Source of the DNA: Desulfotomaculum sp. | GTDB taxonomy: Bacteria > Bacillota > Desulfotomaculia > Desulfotomaculales > Nap2-2B | Reading direction: 5' to 3' | DNA length: 64,000 bases | NCBI GenBank assembly: GCA_003513005.1 | Contig: DOTD01000030.1 | Coordinates: 1 to 64,000 of the forward strand | Part shown: piece after piece, positions 7,683 to 15,838 of the stretch | Layout of the letters: every line of letters starts with the position of its first letter | Numbering within the stretch: the first letter of the stretch is position 1 | Notes under the pieces: model-generated | Told to the model about the DNA's origin: nothing | Seen by the model: the letters and a program-made list of their open reading frames with translations, nothing else | The model's database searches: none | Program-made: the position numbers and the translations under genes

Positions 7683-8855
7683 ATGCAAAAAAAACGCTGG
7701 ACTTTTCGTATTACCGGATTAAGAGTTTTAATGATTGCTCTTGTTATAGTCGCAGTCTTAATATGTTTGTACCGTTTTGTTTACGGTCTCGGCTCGATGA
7801 CCAATCTAAGCGATCAGTGGCCGTGGGGTCTTTGGATCGGATTCGACCTGCTCTGCGGCATTGCCCTGGCGGGCGGCGGGTTCAGCACTGCGCTGATCGT
7901 GCATGTACTGCACAAAGAGAAGTTTCTGCCAATCGCCCGGGCGGCACTGCTTACTTCACTGATTGGTTATCTGATTGCTCTGGTCAGTCTCTTCCTGGAC
8001 ATAGGAAGATGGTATAATTTCTGGCGCCCATTCGTCTATTGGGGTTTTCATTCGGTCCTCTTTGAAGTATTCTGGTGCATCTCTCTGTATACTGTTGTTC
8101 AAATCCTGGAGTTTGGCGATATCTTCTTTGAACGGGTCAAGGTTAATTTCCCTCCATATAAAAAGATCCTTCAAGCGATCATGCCATTTTTGTTGATTTT
8201 AGGTATTGTGCTGCCTACCCTGCATCAATCTTCACTCGGCTCACTTTACATTATTGCTGTTAATAAGCTGAACCCTCTCTGGTGGTCTATGATCATCCCG
8301 TTCTTTTTTGTATGGTCCGCATTCTTCCTTGGCCCTGCCATGGCCACAATTGAAGGAACACTGGCGGCCAGAACATACCAGAGGAAACCAGAGTTGCATG
8401 TATTTTCAGATCTTACAAAAGTCACTATGTGGATGCTGATCATTTACCTGATTGTCAAAATAATTGACTTAAATTATCGCGGCGTCTTTTCCAGCGCATT
8501 CAATGGATCATTTGAAAGCAACATGTTCTTATTAGAGATAATCGGATTCGTCATTCTGCCTATTGTTATGTACGCCATTCCCGGCATCCGGACTAAACAA
8601 TGGGGAGTCTTCACGGCTTCCGTCCTGGTGGTTGCAGGAGTGATTTTGAATCGCCTGAACGTCGTCTTCACCGGTATGGCTAAAAGCCTCAGCGGACAAT
8701 ATTTCCCCTCATTATGGGAATTCTTAGTAACTATCGGCATGTGGTGCGCATTGATTTTGATATATTGCTTTATTGCAGAAAACTTCCCCATTTTGAATAA
8801 GGAGGAGCATGTGCCGAATAGAATGATCTCTTCAGGAGCAAGCGTCCGCGCCTGA
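7683..8855 (+). CDS. NrfD/HybB-type integral membrane subunit of the hydrogenase
   Basis: 390 residues, almost entirely hydrophobic, with roughly ten membrane segments. WPWGLWIGFDLLCGIALAGGGF near the N-terminus is typical of the NrfD/PsrC family, which exchanges electrons with menaquinone or another membrane carrier. A clear GGAGGTAAGG site precedes the ATG, and the gene follows the iron-sulfur subunit by 37 bases. Together the three genes encode a membrane-bound, outward-facing hydrogenase. Whether it conserves energy is unknown. Confidence 0.9.
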   Translation: MQKKRWTFRITGLRVLMIALVIVAVLICLYRFVYGLGSMTNLSDQWPWGLWIGFDLLCGIALAGGGFSTALIVHVLHKEKFLPIARAALLTSLIGYLIALVSLFLDIGRWYNFWRPFVYWGFHSVLFEVFWCISLYTVVQILEFGDIFFERVKVNFPPYKKILQAIMPFLLILGIVLPTLHQSSLGSLYIIAVNKLNPLWWSMIIPFFFVWSAFFLGPAMATIEGTLAARTYQRKPELHVFSDLTKVTMWMLIIYLIVKIIDLNYRGVFSSAFNGSFESNMFLLEIIGFVILPIVMYAIPGIRTKQWGVFTASVLVVAGVILNRLNVVFTGMAKSLSGQYFPSLWEFLVTIGMWCALILIYCFIAENFPILNKEEHVPNRMISSGASVRA

Positions 8856-8885
8856 TTGAAGCGAATTGTGCAGGAAGTCAAGAAA

Positions 8886-9341
8886 ATGCGAATTGCAGTT
8901 ATAGATGGACAGGGTGGAAAAATAGGTAAAGCTATCGTTGAGAAGTTCAGAAAGGCCTTTGAAGATAGAATTGAGATTGTTGTATTGGGTACCAACTCCA
9001 TTGCAACTTCAATTATGCTGAAAGCAGGCGCCAATGAAGGAGCGACAGGCGAAAATGCTATCGTTTACGGCGCTTCCAACGCAGACATTATTTTGGGATC
9101 AATAGAAATAGTATGCTCTAATTCATTACTGGGTGAACTGACTCCCCTGATGGCGCGATCCATAGCAGAAAGTCCGGCTAAAAAAATTCTTATCCCTTTG
9201 AACAGACTTAATATAACCTTTACCGGGATAGAGAAAAAAGCTTTGCCTCGTTACATCGACGATGCCATCGAAATGGTAGAAGCTTTGGGGGGGCAAGTGA
9301 ATCATGTGAAACATGTTAAGCCGCCTAAACGGCAATTATAA
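8886..9341 (+). CDS. DUF3842 family protein
   Basis: About 151 residues, starting MRIAVIDGQGGKIGKAIVEKF, with a Rossmann-like glycine-rich N-terminus (DGQGGKIG). It matches the DUF3842 family of unknown function common in anaerobic Firmicutes. The ATG at 8886 has AGGAAG nine bases upstream and is preferred over the TTG at 8856. It lies directly behind the NrfD-type gene and before a terminator, so it is cotranscribed with the hydrogenase; a role linked to that enzyme is possible but not shown. Confidence 0.75.
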   Translation: MRIAVIDGQGGKIGKAIVEKFRKAFEDRIEIVVLGTNSIATSIMLKAGANEGATGENAIVYGASNADIILGSIEIVCSNSLLGELTPLMARSIAESPAKKILIPLNRLNITFTGIEKKALPRYIDDAIEMVEALGGQVNHVKHVKPPKRQL

Positions 9342-9363
9342 TTTTAGCCTCACTATCTACTTT

Positions 9364-9391
9364 ACCCCTATAACAATAGGGGTATTTTTTT
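9364..9391 (+). terminator. intrinsic terminator of the hydrogenase operon
   Basis: ACCCCTAT (9364-9371), loop AACA, ATAGGGGT (9376-9383), then A and seven T. It closes the hydrogenase operon 22 bases after the DUF3842 gene. Confidence 0.85.
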
Positions 9392-9460
9392 GGATTTTAT
9401 TTATCGTTCTTTTTTAAAAATATTGAAAGGATTACAGGGCATACTACTACAGTATTTTTT

Positions 9461-11551
9461 ATGTTGGGGGTACTGTATTTGTCAGGTTCCGAGTTGCGCC
9501 TTTTAAATGAACTGGCAGGCTTATACGGGATAGAGGCCGCGTTCAGGGAGGCTTCGGGCCTGCAAAGACAGGTTTCCGTCGATACTCTCACAGCAGTTTT
9601 AAAAATTCTCGGGGCTCCACTGGAAAACATGCGAGACATCCGCCCCGCAATCCGGCAGCGTAGATTGGAAACGCTGCAGCGCTGTCTGGAACCTGTTGTG
9701 GTTTGCAGAAAGACAAATCCTGCTGTTTTAATACTGCGCCTTCCCGAGACTACAAGTGGACTTAAAGCAAAAGCCCGCCTCGAAACAGAGGACGGCGAAT
9801 CGCTGAATTGGACGCTGGATCTTTCTGTTTTACCGGTACTGAAAACTGAAACTGCCGAGGGCGCCGTATACATTGTGAAAAAATATGTCTTGCCGGACCC
9901 CCTCCCATGGGGATATCACATTTTCAATCTGGATCTGCAGGGGCAATCTTATACAACCTTGATTATCTGCGCCCCATACCGGGCATTTTCCCCTGATTTA
10001 AAGAAAAACGAAAGGCTCTGGGGATTATTTGTTCCCCTTTATGCTTTAAATTCCAACCGCAGCTGGGGCGCCGGCGATCTTTCCGATCTGGAGCTTCTTA
10101 TTAATTGGACGCATGAATTGGGAGGCCATCTGGCAGGTACACTTCCGCTTTTGAGTACTTTTCTTGACAAACCTTTCAGCCCAAGCCCGTATACACCGGT
10201 AAGCCGCCTTTTTTGGAGCGAATTTTACCTGGACATTACACGCCTTGAGGAACTGAAGAACAATAACCAGGCCCGCGAATTGCTAAATTCCAATCCTTTT
10301 ATAGAAGAGATGAATGACCTGCGCTCCAGGTCTCTGGTAGATTACTTGCGCGTTATGACCGCCAAGCGAAAGATTCTGGAATATCTGTCAGCCGGTTTTT
10401 TTCACAAAAGAGATCGTCGCAGGGCAGAGTTCCAAAAATGGCTGCAAAAGCATCAAAAAGTAAGCGACTATGCGCGTTTCCGGGCCTGTACGGAAAAGCA
10501 GGGCTGCGGTTGGCCGTCATGGCCGCCGCATCTTCGCGAGGGTATTATAAGGGAGAAGGATTACGAAACCGGCACGGAACAATACCACTTATATGTCCAA
10601 TGGGCAATAGACAGGCAGTTCAAGGAACTATCCGAACGGGCAAAGGATCTCGGACAAAAACTGTACATTGATCTACCCCTCGGAGTTCATTACGCCGGTT
10701 ATGATGTTTGGCGGGAAAGGGACGTTTTTGCCCAGGATTCAAGCGCTGGAGCCCCTCCGGACATGTTTTACGGCCAGGGACAAAATTGGGGATTCCCGCC
10801 CCTTCACCCGGAAAGAATCCGTCAGGAGGGTTATAAATACTACCTGTCAGGGCTGCGTCATCACTTAAAGTATGCGGACATTTTAAGGCTCGACCATGTG
10901 GCGGGGCTGCAAAGGCTCTTTTGGATACCCAAAGGGATGACGGCAGCCGATGGCGTGTATGTAAAATACAAAGCTGATGAGTTTTACGCTTTATTAACCC
11001 TGGAATCCCTGAGAAGCCATTCAGTAATCATCGGCGAGGATCTCGGCAACGTCCCCGGCTATATCAAAAAGCAGATGTCAAAACATAAAATATACAGAAT
11101 GTATGTTGCGTCTTTGGAATACCGGCCCGACCCTCATCAGGCGTTAGGGCTCATCCCCCAAAAGACGCTGGCCTCCCTCAACACCCACGATCTCCCTACT
11201 TTTACTGCTTTTTGGCAGGAGAAAGAAAATAATGTGGCGGACCGGATCTGCCTGCCACTTTTTCTTTACCAGCACGGTTGGTTGTCGTCCCCAACTTTTA
11301 ATAACTATGATATTTTAAAAGGCTGTCTGAAACACCTGGCGGCCAGCAGGGCGGATATCCTCTTAATCAACCTGGAAGATCTCTGGCAGGAAACAAATTC
11401 ACAAAATATGCCGGGTAATGCTGATCATCCCAACTGGTCCCGAAAGGCCCGCTTTCCAATCGAGGAATTTACCAACGACACGAGCTTGATTGCCTTGCTG
11501 AAAGAAGTTAAACAGCTTAGAGAATCACCGCCCAGGAGGCCAAAAAAATGA
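9461..11551 (+). CDS. malQ: 4-alpha-glucanotransferase (GH77)
   Basis: 696 residues; disproportionates maltodextrins by moving glucan chains. The GH77 core is clear: SWGAGDLSDL, GQNWGFPPLHPE, nucleophile region RLDHVAG (D478), acid/base GEDLG (E526) and NTHDLPT. An extra N-terminal domain of about 150 residues is typical of the long MalQ type. It overlaps the next gene by four bases (ATGA), so the two are translationally coupled. No clear Shine-Dalgarno precedes the ATG at 9461; the TTG at 9479 is an alternative. With treZ and treY it belongs to glycogen or maltodextrin turnover in the cytoplasm. Confidence 0.92.
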   Translation: MLGVLYLSGSELRLLNELAGLYGIEAAFREASGLQRQVSVDTLTAVLKILGAPLENMRDIRPAIRQRRLETLQRCLEPVVVCRKTNPAVLILRLPETTSGLKAKARLETEDGESLNWTLDLSVLPVLKTETAEGAVYIVKKYVLPDPLPWGYHIFNLDLQGQSYTTLIICAPYRAFSPDLKKNERLWGLFVPLYALNSNRSWGAGDLSDLELLINWTHELGGHLAGTLPLLSTFLDKPFSPSPYTPVSRLFWSEFYLDITRLEELKNNNQARELLNSNPFIEEMNDLRSRSLVDYLRVMTAKRKILEYLSAGFFHKRDRRRAEFQKWLQKHQKVSDYARFRACTEKQGCGWPSWPPHLREGIIREKDYETGTEQYHLYVQWAIDRQFKELSERAKDLGQKLYIDLPLGVHYAGYDVWRERDVFAQDSSAGAPPDMFYGQGQNWGFPPLHPERIRQEGYKYYLSGLRHHLKYADILRLDHVAGLQRLFWIPKGMTAADGVYVKYKADEFYALLTLESLRSHSVIIGEDLGNVPGYIKKQMSKHKIYRMYVASLEYRPDPHQALGLIPQKTLASLNTHDLPTFTAFWQEKENNVADRICLPLFLYQHGWLSSPTFNNYDILKGCLKHLAASRADILLINLEDLWQETNSQNMPGNADHPNWSRKARFPIEEFTNDTSLIALLKEVKQLRESPPRRPKK

Positions 11552-13398
11552 ACTGTAAACTGGCTTTGGGCGCTTATCCTGTTGAAAACCAATGCTTTTT
11601 TAACGTCTGGGCGCCAAAAGCGGACTCAGTTGCAGTACATCTTGTTTCACCCGCGGACAAATTTTTCCCCTTAATAAAAGGAGAACGCGGATATTATTTC
11701 GGAAAAATAACAGGGGTGGAACATGGTTCACGATATTATTTTCTTCTAGACAAGAAAACCGAGCGTCCTGATCCCGCTTCCCGCTATCAGCCTGAGGGGG
11801 TATATGGCCCCTCGGAAGTTGTCAACACATTTTTACACCGGTGGTCTGATCAGAACTGGCCGGGCCCCAAAAAACGGGATCTTATCCTTTATGAACTGCA
11901 TGTTGGAACGTACACTGCAAACGGCGACTTGGAAGCTCTGATTCCCTGCCTGGACAGGCTGATTGAGCTGGGCATAACGGCGATTGAACTTATGCCTGTC
12001 GGTCAGTTTCCAGGAAGCCGGAACTGGGGCTATGATGTGATTTATCCCTATGCGGTCCAAAACACCTACGGAGGGCCGGAAAGTCTGCAAAGGCTGGTAG
12101 ACGCCTGCCATGGAAAAGGGCTGGCGGTCATCCTCGATGCAGTTTACAATCACTTTGGTCCGGAAGGAAATTACCTTGGAGATTTTGGATATTATTTTAC
12201 CGAACGATACCATACTCCCTGGGGGTCTGCTATAAATTTTGACGGGCCGGGCAGTGACGAGGTAAAACGGTTTTATATTGAAAACGCCTTAATGTGGATT
12301 AACGAATTTCATATCGACGGCCTCCGTCTGGATGCCATCCATGCGATTGATGACAAATCTGCCATGCCTTTCCTTGAAGAAATCGCTGAAGTTATCCACC
12401 GGCAGGCTGAGCGCCTGGGACGGCGCATCTATGTTTTTGCTGAAAGCGATCTCAACGATGATCGCGTAATCAGGCCGCGGACCTTAAGCGGCTTTAACCT
12501 GGATGCCCAGTGGAGCGACGATTTTCATCATTCACTGCAGACACTGGTAACAGGGGAACATCAAGGTTATTACATGGATTTTGGGACAATGGAACATGTT
12601 GCCCGTTCCTTTAGAACAGGATATACCTATACGGGTCAGTATTCGCCATTCAGGGAGCGAAGGCACGGGCGAACCCCCGTATTGCCTGACGCAAGCAAGT
12701 TTATTGTTTTCGCGCAGAACCATGACCAGGCAGGAAATCAGGGCCGAGGCAAAAGAACCGGCGCAACAGTCTCTTTTGAGGCTTTGAAATTAATCGCCGG
12801 TGTTGTAATCCTGGCGCCATTCCTGCCCCTTTTATTCATGGGTGAGGAATATGGTGAAACTGCCCCCTTTTATTTTTTCACAGATTATAGTGACCCGATC
12901 CTTGCGGAGGCGGTATTCAAAGGAAGAAAAAAAGAAATATCCGCCGAAGGAGAAGACGGAATTCCGGATCCACAAGATGCGGCAACATTTTTTAGATCAC
13001 ACCTGGATCATTATCTGGTCCGGCTTGAAAGACACAGTATTCTTTTTGGATTTTACAGAAATCTGATCCTTTTACGCAAGGAACTGCCGGCATTAAATGA
13101 ATCTAATCTTCAAGATCAGGAAATTATAACTTTTGAAAAAGAACGATTGCTTTTCCTGAGGCGCTGGCATGGCTCTTCCGAGGTTTGTACGTTATTCAAC
13201 TTTTCCGGAAAAAGTGTGACTGCCGGTTTACCCTTGCCTCTGGCAAAGTGGCTCTGCAGACTTGATTCGGCAGATAAACGCTGGCTGGGAGACGGCAATA
13301 CAGCCCCTGCAATTTTAGATTCAAGCGGGGAATTAAACCTTTGCCTGCCTCCCTGGGCTTGTATTTTATATGAAAAGGCAAATGAGGACGGGATCTAA
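11548..13398 (+). CDS. treZ: malto-oligosyltrehalose trehalohydrolase (GH13)
   Basis: 616 residues; releases trehalose from maltooligosyl-trehalose, the second step of the TreY-TreZ route. An N-terminal beta-sandwich precedes the GH13 barrel. The family signature RPDPASRYQPEGVYGPS is at about 73-89, the nucleophile D262 is in GLRLDAIHAI, the acid E299 is in VFAESDLND and the stabilising Asp is in FAQNHDQAGN. A branching enzyme is the main alternative, but the RPDPASR signature and the presence of treY three genes on favour TreZ. The start overlaps malQ by four bases. Confidence 0.93.
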   Translation: MNCKLALGAYPVENQCFFNVWAPKADSVAVHLVSPADKFFPLIKGERGYYFGKITGVEHGSRYYFLLDKKTERPDPASRYQPEGVYGPSEVVNTFLHRWSDQNWPGPKKRDLILYELHVGTYTANGDLEALIPCLDRLIELGITAIELMPVGQFPGSRNWGYDVIYPYAVQNTYGGPESLQRLVDACHGKGLAVILDAVYNHFGPEGNYLGDFGYYFTERYHTPWGSAINFDGPGSDEVKRFYIENALMWINEFHIDGLRLDAIHAIDDKSAMPFLEEIAEVIHRQAERLGRRIYVFAESDLNDDRVIRPRTLSGFNLDAQWSDDFHHSLQTLVTGEHQGYYMDFGTMEHVARSFRTGYTYTGQYSPFRERRHGRTPVLPDASKFIVFAQNHDQAGNQGRGKRTGATVSFEALKLIAGVVILAPFLPLLFMGEEYGETAPFYFFTDYSDPILAEAVFKGRKKEISAEGEDGIPDPQDAATFFRSHLDHYLVRLERHSILFGFYRNLILLRKELPALNESNLQDQEIITFEKERLLFLRRWHGSSEVCTLFNFSGKSVTAGLPLPLAKWLCRLDSADKRWLGDGNTAPAILDSSGELNLCLPPWACILYEKANEDGI

Positions 13399-13402
13399 AA
13401 AA

Positions 13403-15838
13403 ATGGATAAGCATATATGTATTCACGGCCATTTTTATCAGCCTCCCAGGGAAAATCCCTGGTTGGAAAATATTGAGCTTCAAGACAGCTCTTATCCTTA
13501 TCATGACTGGAATGAGCGTATAGCGGCGGAATGCTACGAAACAAACACCGCTTCCAGAATCTTAAACGAAGACGGCTGGATAAAGAGAATCGTTAATAAT
13601 TATGCAAAGATAAGTTTTAATTTTGGGCCGACTTTGCTGTCCTGGATGGAATCTAATGATCCCGACGTTTATAAGGCAATCATCGAGGCTGACCGTTTAA
13701 GCATGCACAACCATTCGGGACACGGCTCTGCTCTTGCGCAGGCATACAACCATATGATCATGCCTTTGGCTAATGCAAACGATAAATATACCCAGGTTCT
13801 CTGGGGAATTAGAGATTTCGAGACCCGTTTCGGCAGGCAGCCGGAAGGAATGTGGCTCCCGGAAACTGCTGTGGATTTAAATACTTTAGAAATTCTGGCC
13901 GAACAGGGGATTAGTTTTACAGTCCTTGCGCCCTATCAGGCAAGGCGTATCCGCAGGATTGGCGACGGAGGCTACTGGGAGGAAATTGGCGCCAAGGGAA
14001 TTGACATTACCATGCCTTATCTGATTAAACTCCCCGGCGCGGGACGCTCGATCTCGGTCTTTTTCTACAACGGAGACATCTCCCAGGCGGTAGCCTTTGA
14101 AAAACTCCTCTATAACGGGGAGAGATTCGCTAAAAGGTTATTGTCGGCCTTCCGGGAGGATAAAGATTCCCCCCAGATTATAAACATCGCCACAGACGGG
14201 GAAACTTACGGACACCATCACCGTTATGGAGAAATGGCCCTTGCCTATGCGCTTTATTATATCGAGTCCAACAAATTGGCAGGATTTACTAATTACAGTG
14301 AATATCTTGAGAAACACCCTCCATATTTCGAGGTAGAAATCAACGACAATTCCTCCTGGAGCTGCGCACACGGGGTGGAACGCTGGCGTAATAACTGCGG
14401 CTGCAACTCGGGTATGCACCCGGGTTGGAGCCAATCCTGGAGAGCCCCTTTAAGAGATGCTTTAAACTGGCTCCGGGATATCCTGTCGGACCGGTTCGAA
14501 AATAAGGCTCGCCTGTATTTTAAAGATCCCTGGGCAGCGCGCAATGAATATATCTCAATAATTCTGGACCGTTCACCGGAAAGTTTGAACAGCTTCCTGG
14601 AAAACCAGGCAGCAAAGGAGTTAAATAATAAAGAACGGGTAACGGTAGTCAAGCTTCTTGAAATGCAGCGCCACGCAATGCTGATGTTTACAAGCTGCGG
14701 ATGGTTCTTTGACGAGATTTCAGGTATAGAAACAGTCCAGGTGCTCCAATACGCCGGCCGGGTTATTCAGCTGGCGCGTGAACTTTTTAATACGGACCTG
14801 GAGCCTGAGTTTCTTAAAATGCTTGCCCAGGCAAAAAGCAATATTAAGGAATATCAGGATGGCGCCCGGATTTATGAAAACTTTGTCAAACCCTCCATGG
14901 TCGATCTCTTAAAAGTGGGCGCTCATTATGCAATCTGCTCGTTGTTTGAAACTTACGATGAACATTCACGGATATATTGCTACGAAGTTCAGCGGGAAGA
15001 CAACCATTGCCGTCTGGCAGGATCGTCAAGGCTGATCATCGGGCGCGCCAGGGTAACTTCGGAAATAACAAGAGAATCTATAGTTCTTAATTACGGAGCA
15101 GTTAACTTCGGCAATCAAAATGTTAACGCGGGAGTCCGGGCTTCAGACAGCGAAGAAACTTATCAGGAAATGATCCGGAAAATAACCGGGGCTTTCGATC
15201 GTGTGGATTCAACTGAAGTAAGCAGGCTTTTCGACCAGTACTTTGAAGGAACGATATACTCCCTTAAGCAGCTCTTCCGTGACAAACAAAGAAAGGTCCT
15301 GGATCAGATACTGAATACAACACTTGCTGAGATTGCCGCCGATTACAGGCATATCTACGAACGGCACGCCCCTCTGATGTTATTTTTAAAAGATTTGAAC
15401 ATACCGCAGCCCAAAGCTTTATATACGGCCACAGAATTCGTTTTAAACACCAGCTTAAGGTATGCTCTTGCGGAAGACGAGCCGGACCTGGAGCGGATTA
15501 AAGCAATTTTAAATGAAGCCAGGATATTTAAAGTTCCCCTGGATGGAGCAAGCCTTGGATATATCATAAAAAAATCGCTGGAGAAGATGGGCGAAAGGTT
15601 GTCTAAAAATCCTGAGGATATCTCTTTAATCAAGCGCTTGGACTCGTTTGCCGGCCTAATCCTGACCCTACCTTTCGAGGTTGACCTGTGGAAAATACAA
15701 AACATATATTATGCAGTGCTGCAGAAAAACTACCCGGAATTACAGGCCAAGGAAACGCAGGAAAATGAAAGTTTTCGAACATGGATCGCCCATTTTGAAG
15801 CCCTCGGTGACAAGCTTAAGGTGAAAAGAGACAAGTAA
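13403..15838 (+). CDS. GH57-type glycoside hydrolase with DUF3536 domain
   Basis: 811 residues from the ATG at 13403, which has GAGGACGGG upstream; the in-frame ATG at 13370 lies inside treZ. The N-terminal half is a GH57 barrel with HGHFYQPPRENPW, a candidate catalytic Glu154 in MWLPETAVD and a candidate catalytic Asp265 in ATDGETYGHHH. The C-terminal half fits DUF3536. Such proteins are predicted alpha-glucan hydrolases, but the substrate is not fixed by sequence. Its position between treZ and treY argues for trimming glycogen or maltodextrin to feed trehalose formation. Its stop codon TAA overlaps the treY ATG by one base. Confidence 0.88.
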   Translation: MDKHICIHGHFYQPPRENPWLENIELQDSSYPYHDWNERIAAECYETNTASRILNEDGWIKRIVNNYAKISFNFGPTLLSWMESNDPDVYKAIIEADRLSMHNHSGHGSALAQAYNHMIMPLANANDKYTQVLWGIRDFETRFGRQPEGMWLPETAVDLNTLEILAEQGISFTVLAPYQARRIRRIGDGGYWEEIGAKGIDITMPYLIKLPGAGRSISVFFYNGDISQAVAFEKLLYNGERFAKRLLSAFREDKDSPQIINIATDGETYGHHHRYGEMALAYALYYIESNKLAGFTNYSEYLEKHPPYFEVEINDNSSWSCAHGVERWRNNCGCNSGMHPGWSQSWRAPLRDALNWLRDILSDRFENKARLYFKDPWAARNEYISIILDRSPESLNSFLENQAAKELNNKERVTVVKLLEMQRHAMLMFTSCGWFFDEISGIETVQVLQYAGRVIQLARELFNTDLEPEFLKMLAQAKSNIKEYQDGARIYENFVKPSMVDLLKVGAHYAICSLFETYDEHSRIYCYEVQREDNHCRLAGSSRLIIGRARVTSEITRESIVLNYGAVNFGNQNVNAGVRASDSEETYQEMIRKITGAFDRVDSTEVSRLFDQYFEGTIYSLKQLFRDKQRKVLDQILNTTLAEIAADYRHIYERHAPLMLFLKDLNIPQPKALYTATEFVLNTSLRYALAEDEPDLERIKAILNEARIFKVPLDGASLGYIIKKSLEKMGERLSKNPEDISLIKRLDSFAGLILTLPFEVDLWKIQNIYYAVLQKNYPELQAKETQENESFRTWIAHFEALGDKLKVKRDK

